DNA of 9,962 nucleotides from Phycisphaerales bacterium UBA7708 (GTDB taxonomy: Bacteria > Planctomycetota > Phycisphaerae > Sedimentisphaerales > Anaerohalosphaeraceae). Under the pieces are notes generated by a model. The model was not told the origin of the DNA and did not search any database. It saw only the letters and a program-made list of their open reading frames with translations. The translations under genes were made by a program, and so were the position numbers. Location of the stretch: the NCBI GenBank assembly GCA_002482415.1, contig DLFY01000331.1, positions 3,458 to 13,419 on the forward strand, written 5' to 3'. Positions 1 to 6,339 of this stretch are shown piece after piece; the first letter of the stretch is position 1; each line of letters begins with the position of its first letter.

Positions 1-97
1 GCGCCGACGCCGATGATGATGCCCAGGGTGGTCAGGGCCGCCCGCATGGGGTTGCGCCGCAGGGCACGCAGGGCTGTTCGCATTGTTCGATAGGTCT

Positions 98-101
<4 letters not shown>
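1..101 (-). CDS. MacB-type ABC transporter permease, N-terminal fragment
   Basis: Partial gene: 33 codons from the start to the window edge. The visible N-terminus has a short basic amphipathic stretch (MKTYRTMRTALRALRRNP), then a hydrophobic segment ending in LTTLGIIIGVG. This is the typical opening of MacB/FtsX-fold permeases, in which a cytoplasmic elbow helix leads into the first transmembrane helix. Its ATG overlaps the TGA stop of the upstream ATPase gene by four bases (ATGA), so the two are probably translationally coupled and form one transporter. A strong ribosome-binding site (GGGAGGAA, 106-113) lies inside the end of the ATPase gene, six bases from the ATG when measured from GGAGG. 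The family role is a homodimeric inner-membrane permease that uses cytoplasmic ATP hydrolysis to drive periplasmic extrusion through an adaptor. The substrate cannot be inferred. The large periplasmic domain and the last three helices lie outside the window. Confidence 0.88.
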
Positions 102-814
<713 letters not shown>

Positions 815-829
815 AGTGTTTTCCGATGC

Positions 830-2215
830 TTAGCGTCTGCGTCTGAATTGCGGCGTAAACGGATTGGTCGTATTGCTGTTGCCATCGTCGGCAGTTACCA
901 TCTGTTCGCCGGTGACGACCAGCAGCCCTTCCTTGCACAGGCCCGGATCGACACCGCCGGGCTGGGGATGGATTTCAGTGGCGATGCCGTCAGTCAGGCC
1001 GGTTTTGACCACCAGGGGCTTGACGAATTCGCCTTCGGCAATCCAGATCACGTTGGGGATATCCTGCTTTTGCACCGCAGCTTTGGCTGCTGCCGCAACG
1101 GCAGCCCCGGGAGCGCCGGGGGCGGCGGTTTCTGTTTGCAGGATCAGCTTGACCAGTTCGGAATCGCGATACTCGGGGGCAACCTGCTCAAGCATGGGAG
1201 ACCATCGGATTGCGGCGTTCTGGACTTTCAGGACATCCTTGCGGCAGTCGGTTTCAAAGGTGACGTCGGCGGTCAGATACGGCAGGAGTGTACCGTCGCT
1301 GTTGTCGGTGTTGACTTCCACGACGTAATTGACGACGTTCTGGGTCATCGAGGCATTGAGGCGAACCTTGTTGACCTGGCCTTTAAAGACGCGATCGGGG
1401 AAGGCATTGACTTTGAACGTAACGGGCTGGTCGGGGCGAATGCTGCCGATGGAGGCTTCGCTGACCGAAACCCAGATTTCCATACGGGTGAGGTCCTTGG
1501 CAATCAGAAACAGGCTGGGGGTGTTGAGGCTGGCGGCAACGGTCTGGCCGATATTGACGCGCCGGTCGATAATCACGCCATTGGCCGGCGAGACGATCGT
1601 ACAATAGCCGAGATTGCGTTTGGCCACAACCAGATTGGCCTGAGCCTGGGCGACAGCGGCCTGGGCCTGCTGAATCGCCGCCTTGCCGACGTCGAGATTG
1701 GCTTTGGCGATTTCATTGGCTGATTGATAGGCGTCAAAGGTGCTCTGGGCCAGGGCTTCGGAGGGGCCCAGCTTCTGGGCACGCTGCCAGTCGCGTTCGG
1801 CCTGATAGGATTTGGCTTCCAGTTGTTTTAATTCGGCCCGGCTTTTTTCGAGGCTGGCCTCGGCCTGTTTGAGAGAGGCATTGGCCTGGTCCAACTGGGC
1901 AACATAGACGGCATCGTCAATCTCGGCCAGGATGGCACCTTCTTCGACGATGGAACAGTGATCAACTTCCTTGCCGTCTTTGTCCTTGCCGAAGGCCTTG
2001 ATTTCGCCGGAGACACGAGCACCGACGTCAATCGACTCCACCGGCTCAATGGTGCCGGTGGCAGTGATGGTTGCCTGCAGATCGCCGCGTTTGACTTCCA
2101 CGGTACGAAACGACAGGGTTGATGCGCTGGAGCGGCTGGAATACCATGCAATGGAGATTCCCACCACAGCCACGACCAGCAAAAGCAATCCCGTTTTTTT
2201 GATTCCACCTGACAT
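830..2215 (-). CDS. MacA/HlyD-family periplasmic adaptor subunit
   Basis: A 461-residue membrane-fusion protein. A hydrophobic helix at about residues 8-24 anchors it in the inner membrane. The first half of the lipoyl-like barrel-sandwich domain spans about 55-104 (TGTIEPVESIDVGARVSGEI). An alpha-helical hairpin rich in Ala, Gln, Glu and Lys spans about 105-200. The second lipoyl half follows (YCTIVSPANGVIIDRRVNIG, 204-223), then a beta-barrel domain to about 325 and a membrane-proximal domain to about 440. This is the MacA order, linking the permease to an outer-membrane channel. I chose the ATG at 2215 over longer in-frame starts because it has an AAGGAA ribosome-binding site six bases upstream, gives a proper membrane anchor and avoids overlap with the regulator gene. 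Two oddities: an Ala/Pro-rich insert at about 362-383, and a tail reading NPFTPQFRRRR. No outer-membrane TolC-like gene is visible. Confidence 0.92.
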   Translation of the reverse strand: MSGGIKKTGLLLLVVAVVGISIAWYSSRSSASTLSFRTVEVKRGDLQATITATGTIEPVESIDVGARVSGEIKAFGKDKDGKEVDHCSIVEEGAILAEIDDAVYVAQLDQANASLKQAEASLEKSRAELKQLEAKSYQAERDWQRAQKLGPSEALAQSTFDAYQSANEIAKANLDVGKAAIQQAQAAVAQAQANLVVAKRNLGYCTIVSPANGVIIDRRVNIGQTVAASLNTPSLFLIAKDLTRMEIWVSVSEASIGSIRPDQPVTFKVNAFPDRVFKGQVNKVRLNASMTQNVVNYVVEVNTDNSDGTLLPYLTADVTFETDCRKDVLKVQNAAIRWSPMLEQVAPEYRDSELVKLILQTETAAPGAPGAAVAAAAKAAVQKQDIPNVIWIAEGEFVKPLVVKTGLTDGIATEIHPQPGGVDPGLCKEGLLVVTGEQMVTADDGNSNTTNPFTPQFRRRR

Positions 2216-2221
2216 AATCAA

Positions 2222-2227
2222 TTCCTT
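2222..2227 (-). promoter_or_regulatory. Ribosome-binding site fixing the adaptor start
   Basis: AAGGAA on the minus strand, six bases before the ATG at 2215. It lies in the 14-base gap after the regulator stop (TAA at 2230-2232) and supports the 461-residue adaptor over an N-terminally extended version that would run into the regulator gene. Confidence 0.7.
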
Positions 2228-2229
2228 GT

Positions 2230-2910
2230 TTATATACTCTGATTCGAGTTTCCCGTTTGAATCTGATTGCGAATATCTTGAATGCCGGCCAGTGAGAATC
2301 GAACAATATGGTCGGCAATCGCTTCCAGGCCCACTGCATCGACTAAGGACGGCGGCGCCAGCTCCGGCTTGGGCGTCATCCGGCGATGACGTGCAAGATG
2401 GCGAACATCGAAACACTGGGAGCGAACACTCATCATGCACATCTCGACCTGCTGGTCTGTGGCCTGCGGGCCAAGCAGTCCGCGGATGAGGGTCACAAAC
2501 CGCTGCCGCAGGGGTTCGATGGATTGATGCACCACCTCGAACAGCAGGCCGGTGGGGTTGGCGAACTCCTTGAGCATGATTTCAAACTCGAAGCTGTCCG
2601 GATCGACGCCGCGCTGCAGCATGGCCAGGACGTGAGCATGAAACTGCTGTTCCAGTGGAGCATCCGGCCCAACACCGCCGTCGGGCGGGTACTTTTCCAT
2701 CGATTCCTGAAACGACATCTGCCAGGCCTGCCTGTATAAGGTCTCCTTGTCGCCGAAATGATAATTAACGGCGGCAATATTGGCCCCGGCCCGCTCGCAA
2801 ATCTCGGCAACGGTTGCGTAACGAAAACCTTTGGCTGCAAAAACCTCGCAGGCAACCCTTAGCAGGCTTTCTCGTGTAGAATTGGTTTTCTTTTTATTAT
2901 CGGACGTCAT
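2230..2910 (-). CDS. TetR-family regulator with CecR/CerR-like C-terminal domain
   Basis: A 226-residue one-component regulator. The N-terminal TetR helix-turn-helix spans about residues 13-60, with the recognition segment GFRYATVAEICERAGANIAA followed by the family hallmark VNYHFGDKETLY. The C-terminal ligand and dimerisation part (about 85-212) resembles the CerR/DUF1956 type. Features supporting this are the E-E-MLKEFANPTG segment near 108-121 and the SVRSQCFDVRHLARHRR stretch near 161-177. E. coli CecR (YbiH) belongs to this type and sits beside, and controls, an HlyD-plus-ABC exporter (ybhGFSR). The same layout here, with the adaptor 14 bases downstream, makes local control of the exporter likely. 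The start at 2910 gives a normal N-terminus but has only a weak Shine-Dalgarno sequence. A sigma70-like promoter and an overlapping palindrome lie just upstream and suggest autorepression. The effector ligand is unknown. Confidence 0.93.
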   Translation of the reverse strand: MTSDNKKKTNSTRESLLRVACEVFAAKGFRYATVAEICERAGANIAAVNYHFGDKETLYRQAWQMSFQESMEKYPPDGGVGPDAPLEQQFHAHVLAMLQRGVDPDSFEFEIMLKEFANPTGLLFEVVHQSIEPLRQRFVTLIRGLLGPQATDQQVEMCMMSVRSQCFDVRHLARHRRMTPKPELAPPSLVDAVGLEAIADHIVRFSLAGIQDIRNQIQTGNSNQSI

Positions 2911-2936
2911 TCTGTTCTTTATAATTCAAATAACTA

Positions 2937-2956
2937 TTTTAAATGGACATTTTAAA
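2937..2956. promoter_or_regulatory. Candidate TetR operator (imperfect palindrome)
   Basis: The 20-bp sequence TTTTAAATGGACATTTTAAA has 9-base arms that match as inverted repeats with one mismatched pair, around a 2-base centre (GA). It covers the whole -10 box and the probable start site of the regulator promoter, so a bound dimer would block RNA polymerase. TetR-family proteins usually bind palindromes of this size in their own promoters. An overlapping weaker dyad, AAATA-AC-TATTT (2928-2939), adjoins it. The A/T richness raises the chance of a fortuitous palindrome, so the call is moderate. Confidence 0.55.
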
Positions 2957-2977
2957 GATTTGTTTTATTGCAGTCAA
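2949..2977 (-). promoter_or_regulatory. Sigma70-type promoter of the tetR-exporter operon
   Basis: On the minus strand, a -35 box TTGACT (2972-2977, 5/6 consensus) and a -10 box TAAAAT (2949-2954, 5/6 consensus) are separated by exactly 17 bases. A/T-rich DNA lies immediately upstream. A start site near 2942 would give a leader of about 32 bases before the regulator ATG at 2910. The -10 box falls inside the palindrome at 2937-2956. The boxes and spacing are seen directly; promoter activity is inferred. Confidence 0.75.
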
Positions 2978-3122
2978 TTTGTTTTTCAATCAATATTTCC
3001 ACGCAATCCTGTAAAGGATTTAAAATAAAAGAGTTATGATTTTTCTTGTATTTTGGCAGTTTTGTTTTACCTTTGGGGCAAAGGCAAGAGACTGAGAATT
3101 TCTTTTCTTAAGGCTGATAACC

Positions 3123-3539
3123 ATGAAATCGTATCGCAAAGAACTGTGGTTTAACACCCCGCACCGGCGGGATTATATCAATATCACTCCAACTGTCGAG
3201 CAATGCCTGGCCGAGTCGGGGATTCGAGAGGGGCTGGTGCTGGTCAATGCGATGCATATCACGGCCAGTGTGTTCATTAACGACGACGAGAGCGGGCTGC
3301 ATGAGGATTTCGAGGTGTGGCTGGAGAAACTGGCACCGGAAAAACCACATTCTCAGTATCAGCACAATGGATATGAGGATAACGCCGATGCCCATTTGAA
3401 GCGGCAGGTGATGGGCCGGGAGGTGGTGGCGGCGGTGACCGAGGGCAAGCTGGACCTGGGGCCGTGGGAACAGATTTTTTATGGGGAATTCGACGGGATG
3501 CGGCGAAAGCGGGTGCTGGTCAAGATTATCGGGGAGTAA
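3123..3539 (+). CDS. YjbQ/UPF0047-family protein (secondary thiamine-phosphate synthase type)
   Basis: A 138-residue soluble protein, the usual length for the YjbQ/UPF0047 family. Family signatures run along the chain: DYINIT (17-22), [19 protein letters not shown] (36-54) with conserved H45, [10 protein letters not shown] (85-94) with H91, MGRE (97-100), and the C-terminal [16 protein letters not shown] block (110-125) ending in [11 protein letters not shown]. Members are compact cytoplasmic beta-barrel-like enzymes with clustered conserved His, Asp and Glu residues. E. coli YjbQ has a reported weak thiamine-phosphate synthase activity, but the physiological role of the family is unsettled, so I give no gene symbol. 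AAGG at 3110-3113 provides a plausible ribosome-binding site nine bases before the ATG. It is divergent from tetR and convergent with the carbonic anhydrase gene, with only six bases between the stop codons and no obvious terminator. It is probably monocistronic. Confidence 0.93.
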   Translation: MKSYRKELWFNTPHRRDYINITPTVEQCLAESGIREGLVLVNAMHITASVFINDDESGLHEDFEVWLEKLAPEKPHSQYQHNGYEDNADAHLKRQVMGREVVAAVTEGKLDLGPWEQIFYGEFDGMRRKRVLVKIIGE

Positions 3540-3545
3540 ACGGAG

Positions 3546-4190
3546 TTATCGGATATTGCCGACCAGCTTTTCGAACAGGCCTTTTTCCGGGTTATAAGTG
3601 AGCATTTCGCCGGCTTCGAGGTCGAAATACCAGCCGTGAATGGCGAGTTTACCCTGTTCGACGCGGTCGGTAATCCAGGGAAATGTCAGCAGATTTTCGA
3701 GGGAAATCAGCATTGCGGCCTGTTCACAGGCTCGGCTTTGCAGTTCGGGGGTTTTGTTGGACAGGTCTTTGAGGACGGCGTGCTTGGCCGGGCGGGCAAT
3801 ATCCACCCAGTGGTCAATAAATTCACCAAACGGGGTCTGTTCGCTGCTGCGCATCAGGGCGTCGATGCCGCCGCAGTGGGAATGGCCCAGGATGATAATA
3901 TGCTCGACTTCCAGAAACCGTACGGCGTATTCGAGGGCGGAGCTGACGCCGTGAAAGTGGGTGTCGGGTTCATAGGGCGGGACCAGATTGGCGACATTCC
4001 GGATGACAAACAGGTCGCCGGGGCGGCAGTCGGTGACGATGGCCGGGTCCACGCGGGAGTCGCTGCAGCCGATGACGAGGACTTTGGGGGTTTGTTTGCG
4101 GCGGAGCTGGTCAAAAAGGGTATCGTCCGAGTGGAAAAATTGCCGCTGGAAACGTCGAAATCCGCTGATTAGTTTCTGGATATCCTGCAT
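3546..4190 (-). CDS. Beta-class carbonic anhydrase
   Basis: A 214-residue cytoplasmic zinc enzyme that interconverts CO2 and bicarbonate. All beta-class hallmarks are present: CSDSR at residues 42-46, giving zinc ligand C42 and the catalytic Asp-Arg dyad D44/R46, and GHSHCGG at 102-108, giving ligands H103 and C106. The segments RNVANLVPPYE (64-74) and SALEYAV (84-90) are also typical of bacterial and plant-type beta enzymes. C-terminal elements ITDRVEQGKLAIHGWYFDL and GEMLTYNPE match the usual end of the fold, and the length is normal. No signal peptide is seen. The ATG at 4190 has only a weak Shine-Dalgarno sequence. It is divergent from the LysE-family gene across 163 bases and convergent with the YjbQ-like gene. 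Possible minus-strand promoter boxes in the spacer (TACAAT at 4257-4262) lack a good -35 partner. It probably supplies bicarbonate for carboxylation reactions or pH balance. Confidence 0.96.
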   Translation of the reverse strand: MQDIQKLISGFRRFQRQFFHSDDTLFDQLRRKQTPKVLVIGCSDSRVDPAIVTDCRPGDLFVIRNVANLVPPYEPDTHFHGVSSALEYAVRFLEVEHIIILGHSHCGGIDALMRSSEQTPFGEFIDHWVDIARPAKHAVLKDLSNKTPELQSRACEQAAMLISLENLLTFPWITDRVEQGKLAIHGWYFDLEAGEMLTYNPEKGLFEKLVGNIR

Positions 4191-4353
4191 ATTCTATCAG
4201 ATCATTATTTTGGCATTGGTCAAAACAGTTCTTACCGGTATAATCATCGGCGGCGGATTGTACGGATTTTGGGTCCGGTGTCCACAAAAATCAGAAAAAA
4301 ATCGAATCGGGAACAGAAACAGGATTCCGCACAAATATGGAAATGCTGCATTG
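4191..4353. other. Divergent spacer between carbonic anhydrase and LysE-family genes
   Basis: This 163-bp spacer separates two genes read away from each other. It contains a perfect TATAAT for the plus-strand gene and an A-rich tract (about 4284-4301). No ORF with a credible start is visible apart from the upstream extension of the exporter frame, which lacks an ATG here. Confidence 0.5.
4216..4244 (+). promoter_or_regulatory. Candidate sigma70 promoter for the LysE-family gene
   Basis: A perfect -10 hexamer TATAAT (4239-4244) lies 17 bases after TTGGTC (4216-4221), which keeps the TTG core of a -35 box but matches only 3/6 positions. Transcription would start near 4251, leaving a leader of about 100 bases before the ATG at 4354. 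Activity is inferred. Confidence 0.5.
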
Positions 4354-4971
4354 ATGCTATCTTTTTTGATACAAACGGTTCTGGTTTCGTTATCCGGTGT
4401 GATGGCGCCGGGGGCGGTGACGGCGGCGACGCTGGCCCAGGGCGGCAAGGATCGCTGGGCAGGAACATGGATTGCCATCGGGCATGGGATTGTGGAAGTA
4501 CCGCTGATATTCCTGCTGATACTGGGGCTGGGGACGCTTTTGAAAACCAATATCGCTGCGATTGCCATTGGCCTGATTGGCGGGCTGTTTTTGATTTACC
4601 TGGGGGTGATGACGATTCGGGAGATGTTCGGGCCGCCGCAAAGTGCGTCTGCTGCCAGACTATCCAAACCGGTTTTGACCGGGATGGCCCTGTCGGCAAC
4701 GAATCCGTATTTTCTGTTGTGGTGGGCGACGGTGGGATTGAACCTGGCAATGCAGGCCAATGATTCCGGGATTGTCGTGCTCAGTGCTTTTACACTGGTT
4801 CACTGGTCCTGCGATTTAATCTGGCTGACAATCTTATCGTTTGGAGCCTTTCACGGAACAACGCTGCTGGGTGCCAAAAAACAACAGGTCATTCTTGCCT
4901 TCTGCGGGGTCGTGATGGCAGGCTTCGGCGTCAAATTCATCTTTGACGCCCTTTGCCGCATCGCCGCATGA
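4354..4971 (+). CDS. LysE/RhtB-family exporter-like membrane protein
   Basis: A 205-residue inner-membrane protein of LysE-superfamily size with about six hydrophobic segments: roughly 1-24, 38-62, 66-88, 107-131, 138-163 and 177-200. Family features are the N-terminal LSGVMAPGAVTAATLAQGG block (12-30), equivalent to the GPNP/GPGP-type motif of the first helix; GGLFLIYLGVMTIR (76-89); and TNPYFLLWWATVG (116-128), matching the family's NPK-type loop. Relatives export amino acids or other small solutes; the substrate here cannot be told. The reading frame is open far upstream, but that part antisenses the carbonic anhydrase gene. The ATG at 4354 begins directly with the first membrane helix and has a GGAA element 11 bases upstream, so I chose it. 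It is convergent with yihY across 24 bases. Its last codons contain a perfect hairpin (4927-4950). Confidence 0.85.
   Translation: MLSFLIQTVLVSLSGVMAPGAVTAATLAQGGKDRWAGTWIAIGHGIVEVPLIFLLILGLGTLLKTNIAAIAIGLIGGLFLIYLGVMTIREMFGPPQSASAARLSKPVLTGMALSATNPYFLLWWATVGLNLAMQANDSGIVVLSAFTLVHWSCDLIWLTILSFGAFHGTTLLGAKKQQVILAFCGVVMAGFGVKFIFDALCRIAA
4927..4950. repeat. Perfect 9-bp inverted repeat at a convergent gene end
   Basis: GGCGTCAAA (4927-4935) and TTTGACGCC (4942-4950) are exact reverse complements around a 6-base loop. They lie in the last ten codons of the exporter gene, about 20 bases before its stop and about 45 bases beyond the yihY stop. No long T run follows on either strand, so it is not a classical intrinsic terminator. 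It could fold in the 3' ends of both convergent transcripts. Confidence 0.65.
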
Positions 4972-4995
4972 CAACTCGTACCGTTTTCGCCGCTG

Positions 4996-6339
4996 CTACA
5001 GGATGTCTTTAAGCTGATGTTTGGATAACTCCGTACGCAACTGGACAAGAATTTCCTGCAGCTTGGGATTCTGGGTCCTGAACGACGACTGCTCAACGGC
5101 CAGACTGATATCGGCCAGCGTAATATGGGTCCCATCGGTGGAGGGGACATAGCCGACAATCGGGTCGGTGGTTTTGCACAACAGTCCGGCCCGGGTCATA
5201 TTTTCCAGAATCCGCTCGATAAATTCAGCATCAAGCGTCGTAACGTCGGCAATCTCGACAGCCGTAATGGGTTTTCGGTTTTTGTCCTCGAAGGCCGCCA
5301 GCACTTCCTGCATAATCTGGATGACGGCCTGCTCGGTGGCGACAAAGCTGGCCTGCCGCTGGCGGAGATAGGCCAACTGCTCGGCCCGGTCCAGCGAATG
5401 GACATGCTGGGAGGCGTAGGTCAGTTGAAGTCCGATCAGCACAATCCACCAGATGATATAAATCCAGAAGACCGTCAGGGGAATCAATCCCATGATGCCG
5501 TAAATGGATTGATAGGGAATCAGCTTGGTGACATAGATGCCAAAGCCGAGTTTGGCCGCCGTCCACAGGACCGCGGCGATGAATGCCCCGAATAACGCGG
5601 GGAGAGTTTTGACCCGGGCGTTGGGAATAAAGGCATACAGGCAGAAAATCAGGACCACGCTGATAATGAAGCTGAACAGCGGTCGGACAAAATGGAAGGC
5701 ACTGAACTCGAGCACTTTGGTAATCGTTGGATGGGTGCTCAGATAAATGCCGACGCCCAGCAGCAAGGGGCCCAGCGTCAGCATCGTCCAGTAGTTGATC
5801 ACACGATGCAGATAATCACGGCTGCGGGGCACACCCCAGATGCTGTTGAAGGCTTTTTCGATGGTCGTCAACAGGCCGATGGCCGCCCAGATGACCAGCA
5901 CGCCGCCGATAAAGGTAATCGCGCCGGTGTTGAGATTCGACATGGCCTGGCCCGTGATTTCGTCAATTTTTGCGGCCAGGGTAATCGGGGCATGGCCGGG
6001 AATATCCGAAGGATAAGTAATCTGCGTCAGGTTCATCTGCTCATAGACCAGATGCTTGACTTTGTCGCCCATATTCTTATAGGCCGGGAACATCTGGAAG
6101 ACCATGAGCATCACAATCGCCAGCGGCACCACACCGAAAATGGTATGATAGGCCAGTGCCGCGGCCTGGGTGCCGCAGCGATTGAGCGTCAGCAGGCGAA
6201 CACACTGCCGCAGGACGTGCAGCAGCAATACGAGCCTGCTTTTCTCATGGGTCGAGTCGGCGGACCAGAATGACAGCCAGCCGAGCCACTTGTGCCTGAT
6301 TCGGGGCTTAGCCTGCGATTGCGATGCCTGTTCGTCCAT
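4996..6339 (-). CDS. YihY/BrkB-family inner-membrane protein with C-terminal winged-helix-like domain
   Basis: A 447-residue multi-pass protein of the YihY/BrkB (UPF0761) family. A basic cytoplasmic N-terminus of about 50 residues leads to family blocks: RCGTQAAALAYHTIFGVVPL (54-73), TIEKAFNSIWGVPRSRDYL (159-177), FIPNARVKTLPALFGAFIAA (237-256) and WWIVLIGLQLTYA (297-309). Six membrane helices are apparent, at about 62-84, 138-160, 184-204, 218-238, 247-272 and 283-309. The remaining 135 or so residues are soluble. Residues 335-415 look like a winged helix, with ITAVEIADVTTLDAEFIERI followed by MTRAGLLCK and GYVPSTDGTHITLADI. The biochemical function of the family is unresolved. E. coli member YhjD has been linked genetically to lipid A export, and the old name 'ribonuclease BN' is an error. 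Its ATG overlaps the TAA of the AsmA-like gene (TAATG), and its ribosome-binding site AGGAAAG (6345-6351) lies in the last AsmA codons. Confidence 0.9.
   Translation of the reverse strand: MDEQASQSQAKPRIRHKWLGWLSFWSADSTHEKSRLVLLLHVLRQCVRLLTLNRCGTQAAALAYHTIFGVVPLAIVMLMVFQMFPAYKNMGDKVKHLVYEQMNLTQITYPSDIPGHAPITLAAKIDEITGQAMSNLNTGAITFIGGVLVIWAAIGLLTTIEKAFNSIWGVPRSRDYLHRVINYWTMLTLGPLLLGVGIYLSTHPTITKVLEFSAFHFVRPLFSFIISVVLIFCLYAFIPNARVKTLPALFGAFIAAVLWTAAKLGFGIYVTKLIPYQSIYGIMGLIPLTVFWIYIIWWIVLIGLQLTYASQHVHSLDRAEQLAYLRQRQASFVATEQAVIQIMQEVLAAFEDKNRKPITAVEIADVTTLDAEFIERILENMTRAGLLCKTTDPIVGYVPSTDGTHITLADISLAVEQSSFRTQNPKLQEILVQLRTELSKHQLKDIL

Larger units (their letters stand above)
2911..3122. other. Divergent intergenic region between tetR and yjbQ-like gene
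   Basis: A 212-bp A/T-rich spacer between two divergently transcribed genes. The left half holds the regulator promoter and palindrome. The right half holds two short perfect inverted repeats: AATCCT-GTAA-AGGATT (3005-3020) and CCTTTG-GGG-CAAAGG (3070-3084). Neither is followed by a T run on either strand, so they are not intrinsic terminators. I see no convincing -35/-10 pair for the plus-strand gene; TATGAT at 3035-3040 is the best -10 candidate but has no good partner. I see no small ORF with a credible ribosome-binding site. Confidence 0.6.

Noticed and set aside
848..1723. Long plus-strand ORF (291 codons) opposite the adaptor gene
   Set aside because: It is the antisense shadow of a clear HlyD/MacA gene. 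It has no ribosome-binding site, a composition typical of reverse-frame translation (Gly/Asp/Phe-rich) and no recognisable domain.
2216..2440. N-terminal extension of the adaptor by 75 codons
   Set aside because: The extension overlaps the TetR coding region, is Cys/Ser/Pro-rich out-of-frame sequence, and would bury the membrane anchor. The internal ATG has a good ribosome-binding site.
3070..3084. Hairpin CCTTTG-GGG-CAAAGG as an intrinsic terminator
   Set aside because: No T run follows on either strand, and it lies between divergent genes, where no terminator is expected.
3988..4353. Upstream part of the plus-strand frame leading into the LysE-family gene
   Set aside because: The first two thirds are antisense to the carbonic anhydrase gene. 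The rest lacks an ATG and is Lys/Arg/Asn-rich, unlike a LysE N-terminus.
5692..6273. Plus-strand ORF of 193 codons opposite yihY
   Set aside because: It is rich in Gln, His and Arg, as expected from reading a membrane-protein gene backwards, and has no Shine-Dalgarno sequence or family motif.
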